Of a stretch of 36,808 nt of DNA, positions 18,140 to 25,935 are shown one piece after another. Each line of letters opens with the position of its first letter. Positions within the stretch are counted from its first letter, which is position 1. Below the pieces are notes generated by a model that worked only from the letters and a program-made list of their open reading frames with translations, searched no databases and was not told the origin of the DNA. Made by a program: the position numbers and the translations under genes. Source of the DNA: Clostridiales bacterium (GTDB taxonomy: Bacteria; Bacillota; Clostridia; Christensenellales; Christensenellaceae). The stretch is from the NCBI GenBank assembly GCA_015056045.1, contig SVGZ01000019.1, positions 1 to 36,808 of the forward strand, in the 5' to 3' direction.

Positions 18140-19192
18140 TCAATATGTGCCGAACTGGTAGCCCGTGACATGGTGATACTCTTCGCCTTTGCGGAGGATC
18201 GGGCTGCCGAGGTGCGGGTAATTGATCGCATTGGGAACATACTGCGTTTCGAGGCAGACAGCACCGCGATAGCAGTATTCAGCGCCGTCTTTGCCGATCG
18301 TACCGTTTTCAATGAAATTGCCGCAGTAAAGCTGGATCGCCGGCTTTGTTGTGTAGCATTCGAGGTAACGGCCTGTTCTGTCATCCTTCAGTGTTGCGCA
18401 AAGCTCAAATTCATTCGGTGCGGATTTATCAAGGATAAAGCAATGGTCATAGCCGCCTGCAATTTTGAGCTGCTGATCATCTGCGTCGGGTTCATCGCCG
18501 ATGCATTTGAATTCTCTGAAGTCAAAGGGTGTTCCCGTAACGGAAACGATCTCGCCGTTTGCTGCAAGGCTGTCATCGATCACTGCACGGAAGCTTGCGT
18601 TGAGCTTTAAGAATTCGCCTGTTGTCACGCCTGCTCTGTGTCCGCCGAGGTTAAAGAAGGAATGCTGTGTCATGGCAACAACGGTGTCTTCATCGCCTGT
18701 TGCTTTATAATCGAAAAGGAGGTAGTTGTTTTCGTCAAATGTAACGGTGACGGTAACTTTGAGGTTTCCGGGGAATCCGCCTTCACCTGCGGGGCTGAGC
18801 CTTGTGAAAGCAACGCCGTTTTCAACGATCTCTGCTGTGTACATCTTGAATGCGAGGCAGCCTTCAGCGCTGTGGAGGTTATTTGTGCCGTTGTTGATGG
18901 TCAGCTGATAATCCTTGCCATTTAAGGTATATTTGCCGTCTTTGATGCGGTTTGCAACACGGCCGACTGTTGCGCCGTAGTAGCTGATCGTTTCTTCATA
19001 GCGTGTCGGGTTATCAAAGCCGAGAACGATATCATCAAGAACACCGTTTCTGTCCGGGACAACGATGTTGACAACGGTTACGCCATAGTCGGATACGGTA
19101 ACATATGCGCCGGAAGCATTTTTGATCGTATAAAGGCTTGTTTCAGCGCCATTCGGAGCTGTGCCAAAAAACTTTTTCGTTACGGTAGACAT
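18140..19192 (-). CDS. galM: Aldose 1-epimerase (galactose mutarotase)
   Basis: A 350-residue mutarotase of usual length. It interconverts the alpha and beta anomers of glucose or galactose in the cytoplasm. The family elements are GRVANRIKDGKY, GTNNLHSAEG (substrate-binding His), MTQHSFFNLGGH (catalytic His), GGYDHCFIL (Asp) and the catalytic Glu in CLETQYVPNAINYP. GGAGGAA is five bases before the ATG. It is monocistronic, divergent from the T-box gene, with -35 boxes only nine bases apart. No galK or galT is nearby. Confidence 0.95.
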   Translation of the reverse strand: MSTVTKKFFGTAPNGAETSLYTIKNASGAYVTVSDYGVTVVNIVVPDRNGVLDDIVLGFDNPTRYEETISYYGATVGRVANRIKDGKYTLNGKDYQLTINNGTNNLHSAEGCLAFKMYTAEIVENGVAFTRLSPAGEGGFPGNLKVTVTVTFDENNYLLFDYKATGDEDTVVAMTQHSFFNLGGHRAGVTTGEFLKLNASFRAVIDDSLAANGEIVSVTGTPFDFREFKCIGDEPDADDQQLKIAGGYDHCFILDKSAPNEFELCATLKDDRTGRYLECYTTKPAIQLYCGNFIENGTIGKDGAEYCYRGAVCLETQYVPNAINYPHLGSPILRKGEEYHHVTGYQFGTY

Positions 19193-19231
19193 ATCTTTCC
19201 TCCAAATAGATTAATGGAAACTCTTGTGATC

Positions 19232-19260
19232 ATTATAATTCATTTACAAACTTTTTTCAA
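19232..19260 (-). promoter_or_regulatory. Promoter of galM
   Basis: TTGAAA (19255-19260), 17 bp, TATAAT (19232-19237) on the minus strand. Confidence 0.75.
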
Positions 19261-19269
19261 TAAAAACCC

Positions 19270-19298
19270 TTGACATAGTTTTTTTAGTGTGTTAAATT
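19270..19298 (+). promoter_or_regulatory. Promoter of the T-box transcript
   Basis: TTGACA (19270-19275), 17 bp, TAAATT (19293-19298). The transcript would begin about 19305, just before stem I of the leader. Confidence 0.75.
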
Positions 19299-19309
19299 AA
19301 CGACACAAA

Positions 19310-19573
19310 CAAATAAACGCGATAAAGAGGATAAAACTCATCCCCTTTGTTTCAGAGAGCTGCCGTTTGGTGTGAGGCAGCACAAGGAATGATCAATAAC
19401 TCGCCTCGGAGCGGTCGGCCGAAATAACAGTAGGCTTGAACGGAGTCCCTTCCGTTATCAAAGGGAAGCATTGAGAAACGATGCTTAAAGCCGGGTGCAG
19501 TTTGCACCAATAAGAGTGGTACCGCGGAAGCACAGCCTTTCGTCTCTATAAGAGATGAAAAGGCTTTTTTGTT
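19310..19573 (+). promoter_or_regulatory. T-box leader, apparent tRNA-Leu specificity
   Basis: A complete T-box riboswitch. Stem I carries the conserved AGAGAGC...TTTGGTGTGA apical elements (about 19355-19380). The specifier region reads ATAACTCGCCTC, and the position before GCC points to CTC (Leu) at 19400-19402. The T-box proper is AGAGTGGTACCGCG (19513-19526), and its variable base is T, which pairs with an A discriminator, as in tRNA-Leu and not with the G73 of tRNA-Asn. The terminator stem (19534-19565) is followed by T6. Uncharged tRNA binding would stabilise the antiterminator and switch on the gene at 19604. The specifier is read by eye, so it is less certain than the T-box itself. 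Confidence 0.92.
19534..19570 (+). terminator. T-box leader terminator
   Basis: AGCCTTTCGTCTCT pairs with AGAGATGAAAAGGCT across a three-base loop, followed by T6. It competes with the antiterminator formed by the T-box sequence just upstream. Confidence 0.88.
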
Positions 19574-19603
19574 TGTAAAATACTTTTTTGGGAGTCATGA
19601 TAT

Positions 19604-22138
19604 ATGAAAATTTCCTTCTCAACACTAGGCTGTCCGGATTTTTCCTGGCAGGAGATCTATTCCATCGCCAAAGACTTTGGATTCCACGGCATTGAAATGC
19701 GCGGACTCGGCGGCGATATCTTTTCGGTAAAGGCTTCCCCTTTCAAACCCGAAAACCTCGCCAAAACAAGAGAACAGTTAAAGAAACTGAAACTTGAGAT
19801 CTGCTGCTTATCTTCGGGCTGCCCTGTTCGTTACCCCGAAACACGCGAAGAAACCGTTGCAGAATTAAAAGAATATATCCGCCTCGCTTCGGCATTGGAA
19901 ACACCCTATATCCGTATTTTAGGCGATGCGACTGTTGAGCCGCAGGATGACTTCCCGGATGAGTATGTCATCGATACAATGAAGATCTTAGCGCCTATTG
20001 CCGAAGAAGCCGGCGTTACGCTGCTCATCGAAACAAACGGTGTCTATTCCAATACCGCCCGTCTTGCCGATGTGTTGGCACAGATCGCTTCGGATAATGT
20101 TGCAGCGCTCTGGGATTTCAACCATCCTTACCGCTTCAATGGCGAGCTGCCCGAAGAAACCATCACAAATCTGGGTGCTTTCATCAAACACGTTCATATC
20201 AAAGACTCCGTCGAAGAAAACGGCAAAGTCGTCTATAAACTCGTCGGCGAAGGCGATCTGCCGCCGATGGCAGATTATATGAAGGCTCTTCGTTCTCTCA
20301 ACTACGAAGGCTATATCTCCCTCGAATGGTTAAAGCAGTATGCGCCCGAACTTTCCGATGCCGGTATCGTCTTCCCGCATTTCGCACATTTCATGGAGCA
20401 GTATCTCGGCGGATATGAATCGAACGGCAGACTCTATGACAACAATCAGAAAACAGGTAAATATGTCTGGCCCAAAGAAACCATCATCGATCTGACCTTC
20501 CCGCAGGTTCTGGACAGAATGGTCGAAGAATTCCCGGATCAGTATGCTTTCCGCTATACGACCTGCGATTATACCCGCACTTATAAGGAATTCCGCGACG
20601 ATGTCGATACATTCGCCCGTTCGCTCATCGCTATGGGCGTCAAACCCGGCGATCATGTTGCGATCTGGGCAACAAACGTTCCCGCATGGTATCTGACTTT
20701 CTGGGCAACCGTCAAGATCGGCGCAGTCCTTGTCACCGTCAATACCGCCTATAAGATCCATGAGCTCGAATATCTGCTGCGTCAGTCCGATACGCATACG
20801 CTCGTCATGATAGACAGCTATAAAGATTCCGACTATGTTTCGATCATCAAACAGCTCTGCCCCGAGCTCGAAACAGCCGAAAAAGGAAAGCCGCTGCATT
20901 TGAAGCGTCTGCCTTTCCTCCGCAACATCATCACCTGCGAAAGCGAACAGAAAGGCTGCTGGACATGGGATGATGCACTCGCTGCTGCGGAAAAAGTTCC
21001 GGTTGAAGAAGTTTATCGCCGTGCCGCTGCGATCAATAAACACGATGTCTGCAATATGCAGTACACTTCCGGTACGACAGGCTTCCCCAAAGGCGTTATG
21101 CTGACACATTATAATGTAGTCAATAACGGCAAAGCCATCGGCGACTGCATGGATCTTTCCACCGCAGACCGCATGATGATCCAGGTCCCGATGTTCCATT
21201 GCTTCGGCATGGTATTGGCAATGACAGCCTCCATGACACATGGCGTTACGATGTCCCCGATTCCGGCATTCTCACCTTCCCGTGGTCTTAACTGTATCAA
21301 CCGCGAAAAAATCACCTGCTTCCACGGCGTTCCGACGATGTTCATCGCTATGCTTTCGCATCCGGATTTCGATAAGACCGATTTTTCTCATATGAGAACA
21401 GGCATCATGGCAGGCAGCCCTTGCCCGGTCAAAGTCATGGAAGAAGTCATCGAAAAAATGCATATGCCCGAGATCTGCATCACCTATGGCCAGACAGAAG
21501 CATCGCCCGCAACAACGATGTCCAAAACGACCGACTCGATCGAAACACGCGTCAATACCGTCGGCAGCAACATCTTCGGCGTTGAATGCAAGATCGTTGA
21601 CCCCGAAACAGGCGAAGAACTCCCCGATAATGTAGACGGCGAATTCTGCGCACGCGGCTACAACATCATGAAAGGCTACTATAAGATGCCCGTTGCAACG
21701 GCTGCAGCGATCGACAGCGAAGGCTGGCTGCACAGCGGCGACTTGGCACGCAGATTACCCGACGGCAATTTCAAGATCACCGGCCGTATCAAAGACATGA
21801 TCATCCGCGGCGGCGAAAATATTTACCCCAAAGAGATCGAAGATTTCATCTATACGCATGAAAAAGTCTCCGATGTTCAGGTCATCGGTGTTCCCGATAA
21901 ACAGTACGGCGAAGAGATCATGGCCTGCGTCATCTTAAAAGAAGGCGAAACCATGACGGAAGAAGACATCAAAGATTACGTCCGCACGCACATGGCAAAA
22001 CATAAAACACCCCGCTATGTTGCCTTTGTCGATAGCTTCCCGATGAACGCTGCCGGCAAGATCCTGAAATATAAAATGCGCGAATGGGCCGTTGAGCTCC
22101 TCAAGCTGCAGGATGCAAGCAAGATCGTTACCGCATAA
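19604..22138 (+). CDS. Fusion of xylose-isomerase-like TIM barrel and AMP-dependent acyl-CoA synthetase
   Basis: An unbroken 844-residue protein of two enzymes. Residues 1-275 form an AP-endonuclease-2/sugar phosphate isomerase-type TIM barrel with likely metal ligands in ETNG (142), DFNHP (171), HVHIKDS (195) and SLEW (238). Residues 300-840 form an ANL-family adenylating enzyme close to FadD-type acyl-CoA ligases: P-loop YTSGTTGFPKG (486-496), YGQTEASP, GRIKDMIIRGGENIYP (726-741) and the catalytic Lys in NAAGKILKYK. Each part is the length of a free-standing protein. GGGAG precedes the ATG. It is controlled by a Leu-type T-box, which suggests a link to leucine supply or leucine-derived acids; the substrate is unknown. 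Confidence 0.9.
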   Translation: MKISFSTLGCPDFSWQEIYSIAKDFGFHGIEMRGLGGDIFSVKASPFKPENLAKTREQLKKLKLEICCLSSGCPVRYPETREETVAELKEYIRLASALETPYIRILGDATVEPQDDFPDEYVIDTMKILAPIAEEAGVTLLIETNGVYSNTARLADVLAQIASDNVAALWDFNHPYRFNGELPEETITNLGAFIKHVHIKDSVEENGKVVYKLVGEGDLPPMADYMKALRSLNYEGYISLEWLKQYAPELSDAGIVFPHFAHFMEQYLGGYESNGRLYDNNQKTGKYVWPKETIIDLTFPQVLDRMVEEFPDQYAFRYTTCDYTRTYKEFRDDVDTFARSLIAMGVKPGDHVAIWATNVPAWYLTFWATVKIGAVLVTVNTAYKIHELEYLLRQSDTHTLVMIDSYKDSDYVSIIKQLCPELETAEKGKPLHLKRLPFLRNIITCESEQKGCWTWDDALAAAEKVPVEEVYRRAAAINKHDVCNMQYTSGTTGFPKGVMLTHYNVVNNGKAIGDCMDLSTADRMMIQVPMFHCFGMVLAMTASMTHGVTMSPIPAFSPSRGLNCINREKITCFHGVPTMFIAMLSHPDFDKTDFSHMRTGIMAGSPCPVKVMEEVIEKMHMPEICITYGQTEASPATTMSKTTDSIETRVNTVGSNIFGVECKIVDPETGEELPDNVDGEFCARGYNIMKGYYKMPVATAAAIDSEGWLHSGDLARRLPDGNFKITGRIKDMIIRGGENIYPKEIEDFIYTHEKVSDVQVIGVPDKQYGEEIMACVILKEGETMTEEDIKDYVRTHMAKHKTPRYVAFVDSFPMNAAGKILKYKMREWAVELLKLQDASKIVTA

Positions 22139-22150
22139 ATAAAAAATTAG

Positions 22151-22177
22151 CCCGTGGAAAATTCCACGGGTTTTTTT
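22151..22177 (+). terminator. Terminator after the fusion gene
   Basis: CCCGTGGAA-aa-TTCCACGGG (22151-22170), perfect, followed by T7. A plus-strand A/T-rich left flank may let it act for the convergent gene too. Confidence 0.92.
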
Positions 22178-22181
22178 GTTG

Positions 22182-24146
22182 TTATACGGTCAGGTCCTCT
22201 TTATTTTCATAAGGAAGCAAATAAATATCAATACTGTCGATCATCTTTTTTACAGAAGAACCTTTTGCCCATCCGATGTCTGAACTCATAAAGCTGAAAA
22301 TAAACTGTGCATCGCCAACTTCAACTATACATAAGGTCAAACCCATCGGCACTTCCCCAAGCACGATCTCTTCCGTCACCATATAGGCGTCATATCCGCA
22401 AAGCAATGTTTTTTCAACGGAATTTACTTCTTTTACCATGGAAGCTCCCACTACATTGGCAAAATAGTTTCCGAACTCTTCTTCATTCCAATCCGCCAAT
22501 GAAGCTAAACCGTTTTCAATATAAATTGCATGATATTCCACCATGTGGAGATCTTTTTCATTCATCGACTGCAGATTGATCATACCCGCAACAACACCGC
22601 CGCTCCAATCGATACGGCTGTCAATGTCCATCCCAAAGCTGCTGCATTCGAGTCTGTCATCCCAAAGGCTGAGCTGTCCGCTCATCAGGTCCATATAGAT
22701 CTGCGCGGTCTGCAGGATCAGCATATATCCTTCCGGATATGCGCCGTTCATTCGGATATATTTTTCTCCGCCATCTGTATATTTCAGGTGAATACGATGT
22801 TCCGGCATATCGAGCGGACCATGATAATCCTCTTTCCATGAAAAAACATTACAAATCGTCAGATGGTCTTTCAACGCAAGGGTATCAAAATACTCTAGTC
22901 CGATCGCCTGTACAAGCTTTCTGTTTTCGCCGGAATAAAGGCTGATGCTTTCTTCTTCAAGGGAAACCACAAAGTCAAACAGCATATCACCCGCTTCATT
23001 GTCACAGCTGAGGCTGAATTCGGCAAGATCGATTGCTCCGTATTTACTTTCAATATAAATATCCTTATCAAACGGCACCAGATAATCAAAGCTTTCTGCA
23101 ATTCTTCGGCTGTTTCCGTCTTGGAACCAATCTTCGTCATCCTCTGTACCCATAAAGATAAGCTCATACATTGTCCCTGCAATATCCATGACATAAGCAT
23201 CATAATATTCGCATTGCATGATCTCTTTCGTCTTTTTGTCGCGCCATTCAACGGAATAGAATGCTCTTATTGTCTTGATTTCATCAAGGGTCATTTCTTC
23301 AAAAGCATAAATATAGCTCTTAAACTCCAATTCAGACCATTCATCATAACCGAATTCCTTTTCAAGGTAATCCTCGAAATCCTCTTTTGTAAAACGCATA
23401 AAGTTTTTGGGCAGATTTTCACTCACAGGGATAAAATGATAGACCAGCGGTGCCTCATCTTCATTTTCAGGTTCGTTCTTGAAGAGTTCGTAATCTTCTT
23501 TTGTCCCGGTCAGATCATAATTCTTTCCGCCTAAGGGGTAATCCTGATAGATATAGGTCGAATATCCCTGACTGTCCAGTACAGTCTGCATAAAGTCGCG
23601 AACCGCATTATAGCCGGCAGCATAACCGCCATCCATGACGATCTCTTTTTCCATCCCGTTCGCATAAACCACCGAAACATACTGTACTTCTTCAATTATT
23701 TTTGCCCAAATGATCCCGTCATGCAGCTCTGTGTCTTCAGCCGTTTCATCATATATAGCAGCCCAGTTGGCAGCATCATGCGTTTTGATGATCCCGCTGA
23801 TCCCGTTGAGCGCCGTTTCTTTAATATCCAAAACGATCGGCAATTCATGCTCTGCCGTATAGGTTTCTCCTTCTTCCGGAATAAAGGCATAAAGCTTTGC
23901 TTCGGAAAGATCCAGTTTCATCGAAAAATAATGTTCATTTCCTGTTTCGCCGTTGTTGATCCGGATCGATACAATGTCCTCTGCATTCATGGAAGGAAAA
24001 GGCGTCGCTGCCGCTTCCGTTTCCTGCGGAATAAATTCTTCCACGACTTCGCTGATCGTCGGAACAGGTGTTTCCGCCGGTATCGTTTTACAGCCAAAAG
24101 ACAGCATCATCACCAATGTGATTATCCATACAATACTTTTCTTCAT
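22182..24146 (-). CDS. Large lipoprotein of unknown function
   Basis: A 654-residue acidic protein with a lipoprotein signal peptide (MKKSIVWIITLVMMLSFGC) and a short Thr/Pro/Glu linker. I do not recognise a family. Two regions resemble each other: about residues 245-360 (KNFMRFTKEDFEDYLEKEFG...YDAYVMDIAGTMYELIFMG...IAESFDYL) and the C-terminus about 560-645 (GYDAYMVTEEI...AQFIFSFMSSD...KKMIDSIDI), the pattern of secreted domains ending in a KK-I-D-S-I helix. It starts after AAGGAG with the 164-bp repeat as its upstream region, shared with the gene at 25700. Probably anchored outside the membrane. Confidence 0.8.
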   Translation of the reverse strand: MKKSIVWIITLVMMLSFGCKTIPAETPVPTISEVVEEFIPQETEAAATPFPSMNAEDIVSIRINNGETGNEHYFSMKLDLSEAKLYAFIPEEGETYTAEHELPIVLDIKETALNGISGIIKTHDAANWAAIYDETAEDTELHDGIIWAKIIEEVQYVSVVYANGMEKEIVMDGGYAAGYNAVRDFMQTVLDSQGYSTYIYQDYPLGGKNYDLTGTKEDYELFKNEPENEDEAPLVYHFIPVSENLPKNFMRFTKEDFEDYLEKEFGYDEWSELEFKSYIYAFEEMTLDEIKTIRAFYSVEWRDKKTKEIMQCEYYDAYVMDIAGTMYELIFMGTEDDEDWFQDGNSRRIAESFDYLVPFDKDIYIESKYGAIDLAEFSLSCDNEAGDMLFDFVVSLEEESISLYSGENRKLVQAIGLEYFDTLALKDHLTICNVFSWKEDYHGPLDMPEHRIHLKYTDGGEKYIRMNGAYPEGYMLILQTAQIYMDLMSGQLSLWDDRLECSSFGMDIDSRIDWSGGVVAGMINLQSMNEKDLHMVEYHAIYIENGLASLADWNEEEFGNYFANVVGASMVKEVNSVEKTLLCGYDAYMVTEEIVLGEVPMGLTLCIVEVGDAQFIFSFMSSDIGWAKGSSVKKMIDSIDIYLLPYENKEDLTV

Positions 24147-24300
24147 CCGTTTTCTCCTTACATATTACCCTATCCAAAAAAATACCCTATACTTTATCAT
24201 TCGCCATCAACCGTCATTTTTCCTGCATGTTTTTAAAAAAATACCAAATATCCGTTTTTTTCGCCTGAACCCGCCGAAAATATTGCCAGTTTACAAAACA
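24137..24300. repeat. 164-bp direct repeat, copy 1
   Basis: Matches 25691-25854 base for base except four substitutions by my reading, without indels. It holds the upstream region, ribosome binding site and the first three codons (ATGAAGAAA) of the lipoprotein gene at 24146. It contains a tandem ATAGGGTA motif (minus strand) just before the RBS. Its right end cuts off after TTGCCAGTTTACAAAACA. Confidence 0.92.
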
Positions 24301-24304
24301 TTTG

Positions 24305-24958
24305 TTAAATCTCCGTTTTTTCATACAGCCTATTCCACTTCCACACCGGATAACGGTCGCTTTTTACGAATATACCTGAGAGCTTCAGCCTGTAACAAGC
24401 GGTCGCTCTGCCTTTTTCAAAACAGATCATAACCATCGAATGCTCATCCGACATATAATACTGATAAGTGCAGCCATCTTCTTTATGTTCCGCTGCAAGC
24501 GTGCCTTTCCCGAAGTAAGATATTACTTCCTTTTTCGTCATTCCTTCGGTCAAAAGCAGCGATTCCTCTTCAAAAAGTTCTTCTTTGGCCAATGCAAAAT
24601 CTTTTTCCACCGAAACGATATCCACAATAACATCATACTGCCGTTCCAAATGGAAAATACCGTTCACACGGGAGTCTTCATCTACAGTATATAAATAGAT
24701 CCTGTTATCTTCCTCATAAAAGTAATAGAAAAAACGATGCTCAAGAAGACCCCTTCCGCTAACATCTGTGGATGCTCTTTCCGCATCTTTATGTGCACGG
24801 ATGACATTGACCATATATTCCCCGATGCCGATCTCTTCTATGGAAACATCTCTTGTGATCGTAAGGTTTTGACTCTTTTCAATGATAAGAAACAAACTCA
24901 GTGCCAATACGATCGCACAAAAGACCGTCAATGCACAAATCATCTTCTCACGTTTCAT
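24305..24958 (-). CDS. Signal-anchored protein of unknown function, BLIP/SmpA-like C-terminus
   Basis: A 217-residue protein. The start is taken at MKREKMICALTV, where GAGGTG lies six bases upstream; an ATG six codons earlier has no ribosome binding site. Residues 8-28 form a signal anchor. The C-terminal third (TEGMTKKEVISYFGKG followed by beta strands with Tyr and Met) has the GMTKEEV pattern of BLIP/SmpA-like folds, which is a resemblance only. It overlaps the end of the upstream lipoprotein gene by 11 bases, so the pair is an operon. Both lie between the two direct repeat copies. Confidence 0.75.
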   Translation of the reverse strand: MKREKMICALTVFCAIVLALSLFLIIEKSQNLTITRDVSIEEIGIGEYMVNVIRAHKDAERASTDVSGRGLLEHRFFYYFYEEDNRIYLYTVDEDSRVNGIFHLERQYDVIVDIVSVEKDFALAKEELFEEESLLLTEGMTKKEVISYFGKGTLAAEHKEDGCTYQYYMSDEHSMVMICFEKGRATACYRLKLSGIFVKSDRYPVWKWNRLYEKTEI

Positions 24959-25700
24959 CCTCTTCACCTCTTTCATAGATCAGCACCATTTCTTCTTTTG
25001 TCAGGTCAAGATCATAGATGCGAACCGTCTTAAAACCTCCCGTATAATGCTTACAACAAAATACGATCATATGCGCATCCTCTGTTATAATGCCATCCAG
25101 CGTTTCACTTCCGCTTGGATTACTGTTAATCAGCCTGCAATAACCAAACTTATTAAGTCTATTAGGATCAATTTCACCATTTACTTCGAGTTCTTCTTCG
25201 ATCCGTTCCATGAGATTTTCACGGTCAGATAGTTCATATCCATCCTGATAAATCAGTTTTCCTGTCTTCTCGTCAAAAACCGCAACGCCCATGATGAGGT
25301 TGCAGAGGGAAATGCTATCCGTTTCATAAACAAATATCTTTCCGTCTTCTTTGAATACAAGCGGTTTGACAACGACGCGTCTTGCCACATATTGTCTTTT
25401 TCCGTCAGCTTCTTCCCTGTAAAACTTTTCGTTCATGTAGCGATTGACTTCCAGAAAAGCCTGAAAAGCATCCATTTCTTCGTCCTGGATAACAATGCCT
25501 TCTTCATCCAGATACCCTTTTTCTATCAAATGCTCTTCATTGTCCCAATAATATTGTTCAAAGGCTGCTCTGTCATCAGTATGCCATTGCCGAAGTTCGT
25601 CAGAGCTGTCATTGCACATATACGGCGGCTGATACAGGGCATTGCATGAAACCGTCGCTATGATAAGAAAAATTATCAAACTGCAGAAAATTTTCTTCAT
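24948..25700 (-). CDS. Lipoprotein of unknown function
   Basis: A 250-residue protein with a lipoprotein signal peptide (MKKIFCSLIIFLIIATVSC), followed by an acidic mature part rich in Glu, Asp and Tyr. No family is recognised. AAGGAG is seven bases before the ATG, inside the repeat copy 2, which also supplies its promoter region, so it should be co-regulated with the lipoprotein at 22182-24146. It is coupled with the following anchored protein by an 11-base overlap. Confidence 0.77.
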   Translation of the reverse strand: MKKIFCSLIIFLIIATVSCNALYQPPYMCNDSSDELRQWHTDDRAAFEQYYWDNEEHLIEKGYLDEEGIVIQDEEMDAFQAFLEVNRYMNEKFYREEADGKRQYVARRVVVKPLVFKEDGKIFVYETDSISLCNLIMGVAVFDEKTGKLIYQDGYELSDRENLMERIEEELEVNGEIDPNRLNKFGYCRLINSNPSGSETLDGIITEDAHMIVFCCKHYTGGFKTVRIYDLDLTKEEMVLIYERGEEDET

Positions 25701-25854
25701 CCGTTTTCTCCTTACATATTACCCTATCCAAAAAAATACCCTATACTATATCATTCGCCATCAACCGTCTTTTTTCCTGCATGTTTTCTAAAAAATACCA
25801 AATATCCGTTTTTTTCGCCTGAACCCGCCGAAAATATTGCCAGTTTACAAAACA
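25691..25854. repeat. 164-bp direct repeat, copy 2
   Basis: Near-identical to 24137-24300, offset 1554 bases. This copy ends inside the spacer of the divergent cysteine desulfidase promoter, whose -35 TTGCCA (25837-25842) is within the repeat and whose -10 is just outside. Copy 1 has the same TTGCCA without a matching -10, so copy 2 looks like the original context. Confidence 0.92.
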
Positions 25855-25865
25855 GATGATACAAT
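25837..25865 (+). promoter_or_regulatory. Promoter of the cysteine desulfidase-like gene
   Basis: TTGCCA (25837-25842), 17 bp, TACAAT (25860-25865). Confidence 0.6.
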
Positions 25866-25935
25866 ATAGATACACATATAACTTATAGGAGTATGGTTTC
25901 GTGCCATCTCAATTTCGTTAAAGGACGGTTTTATC

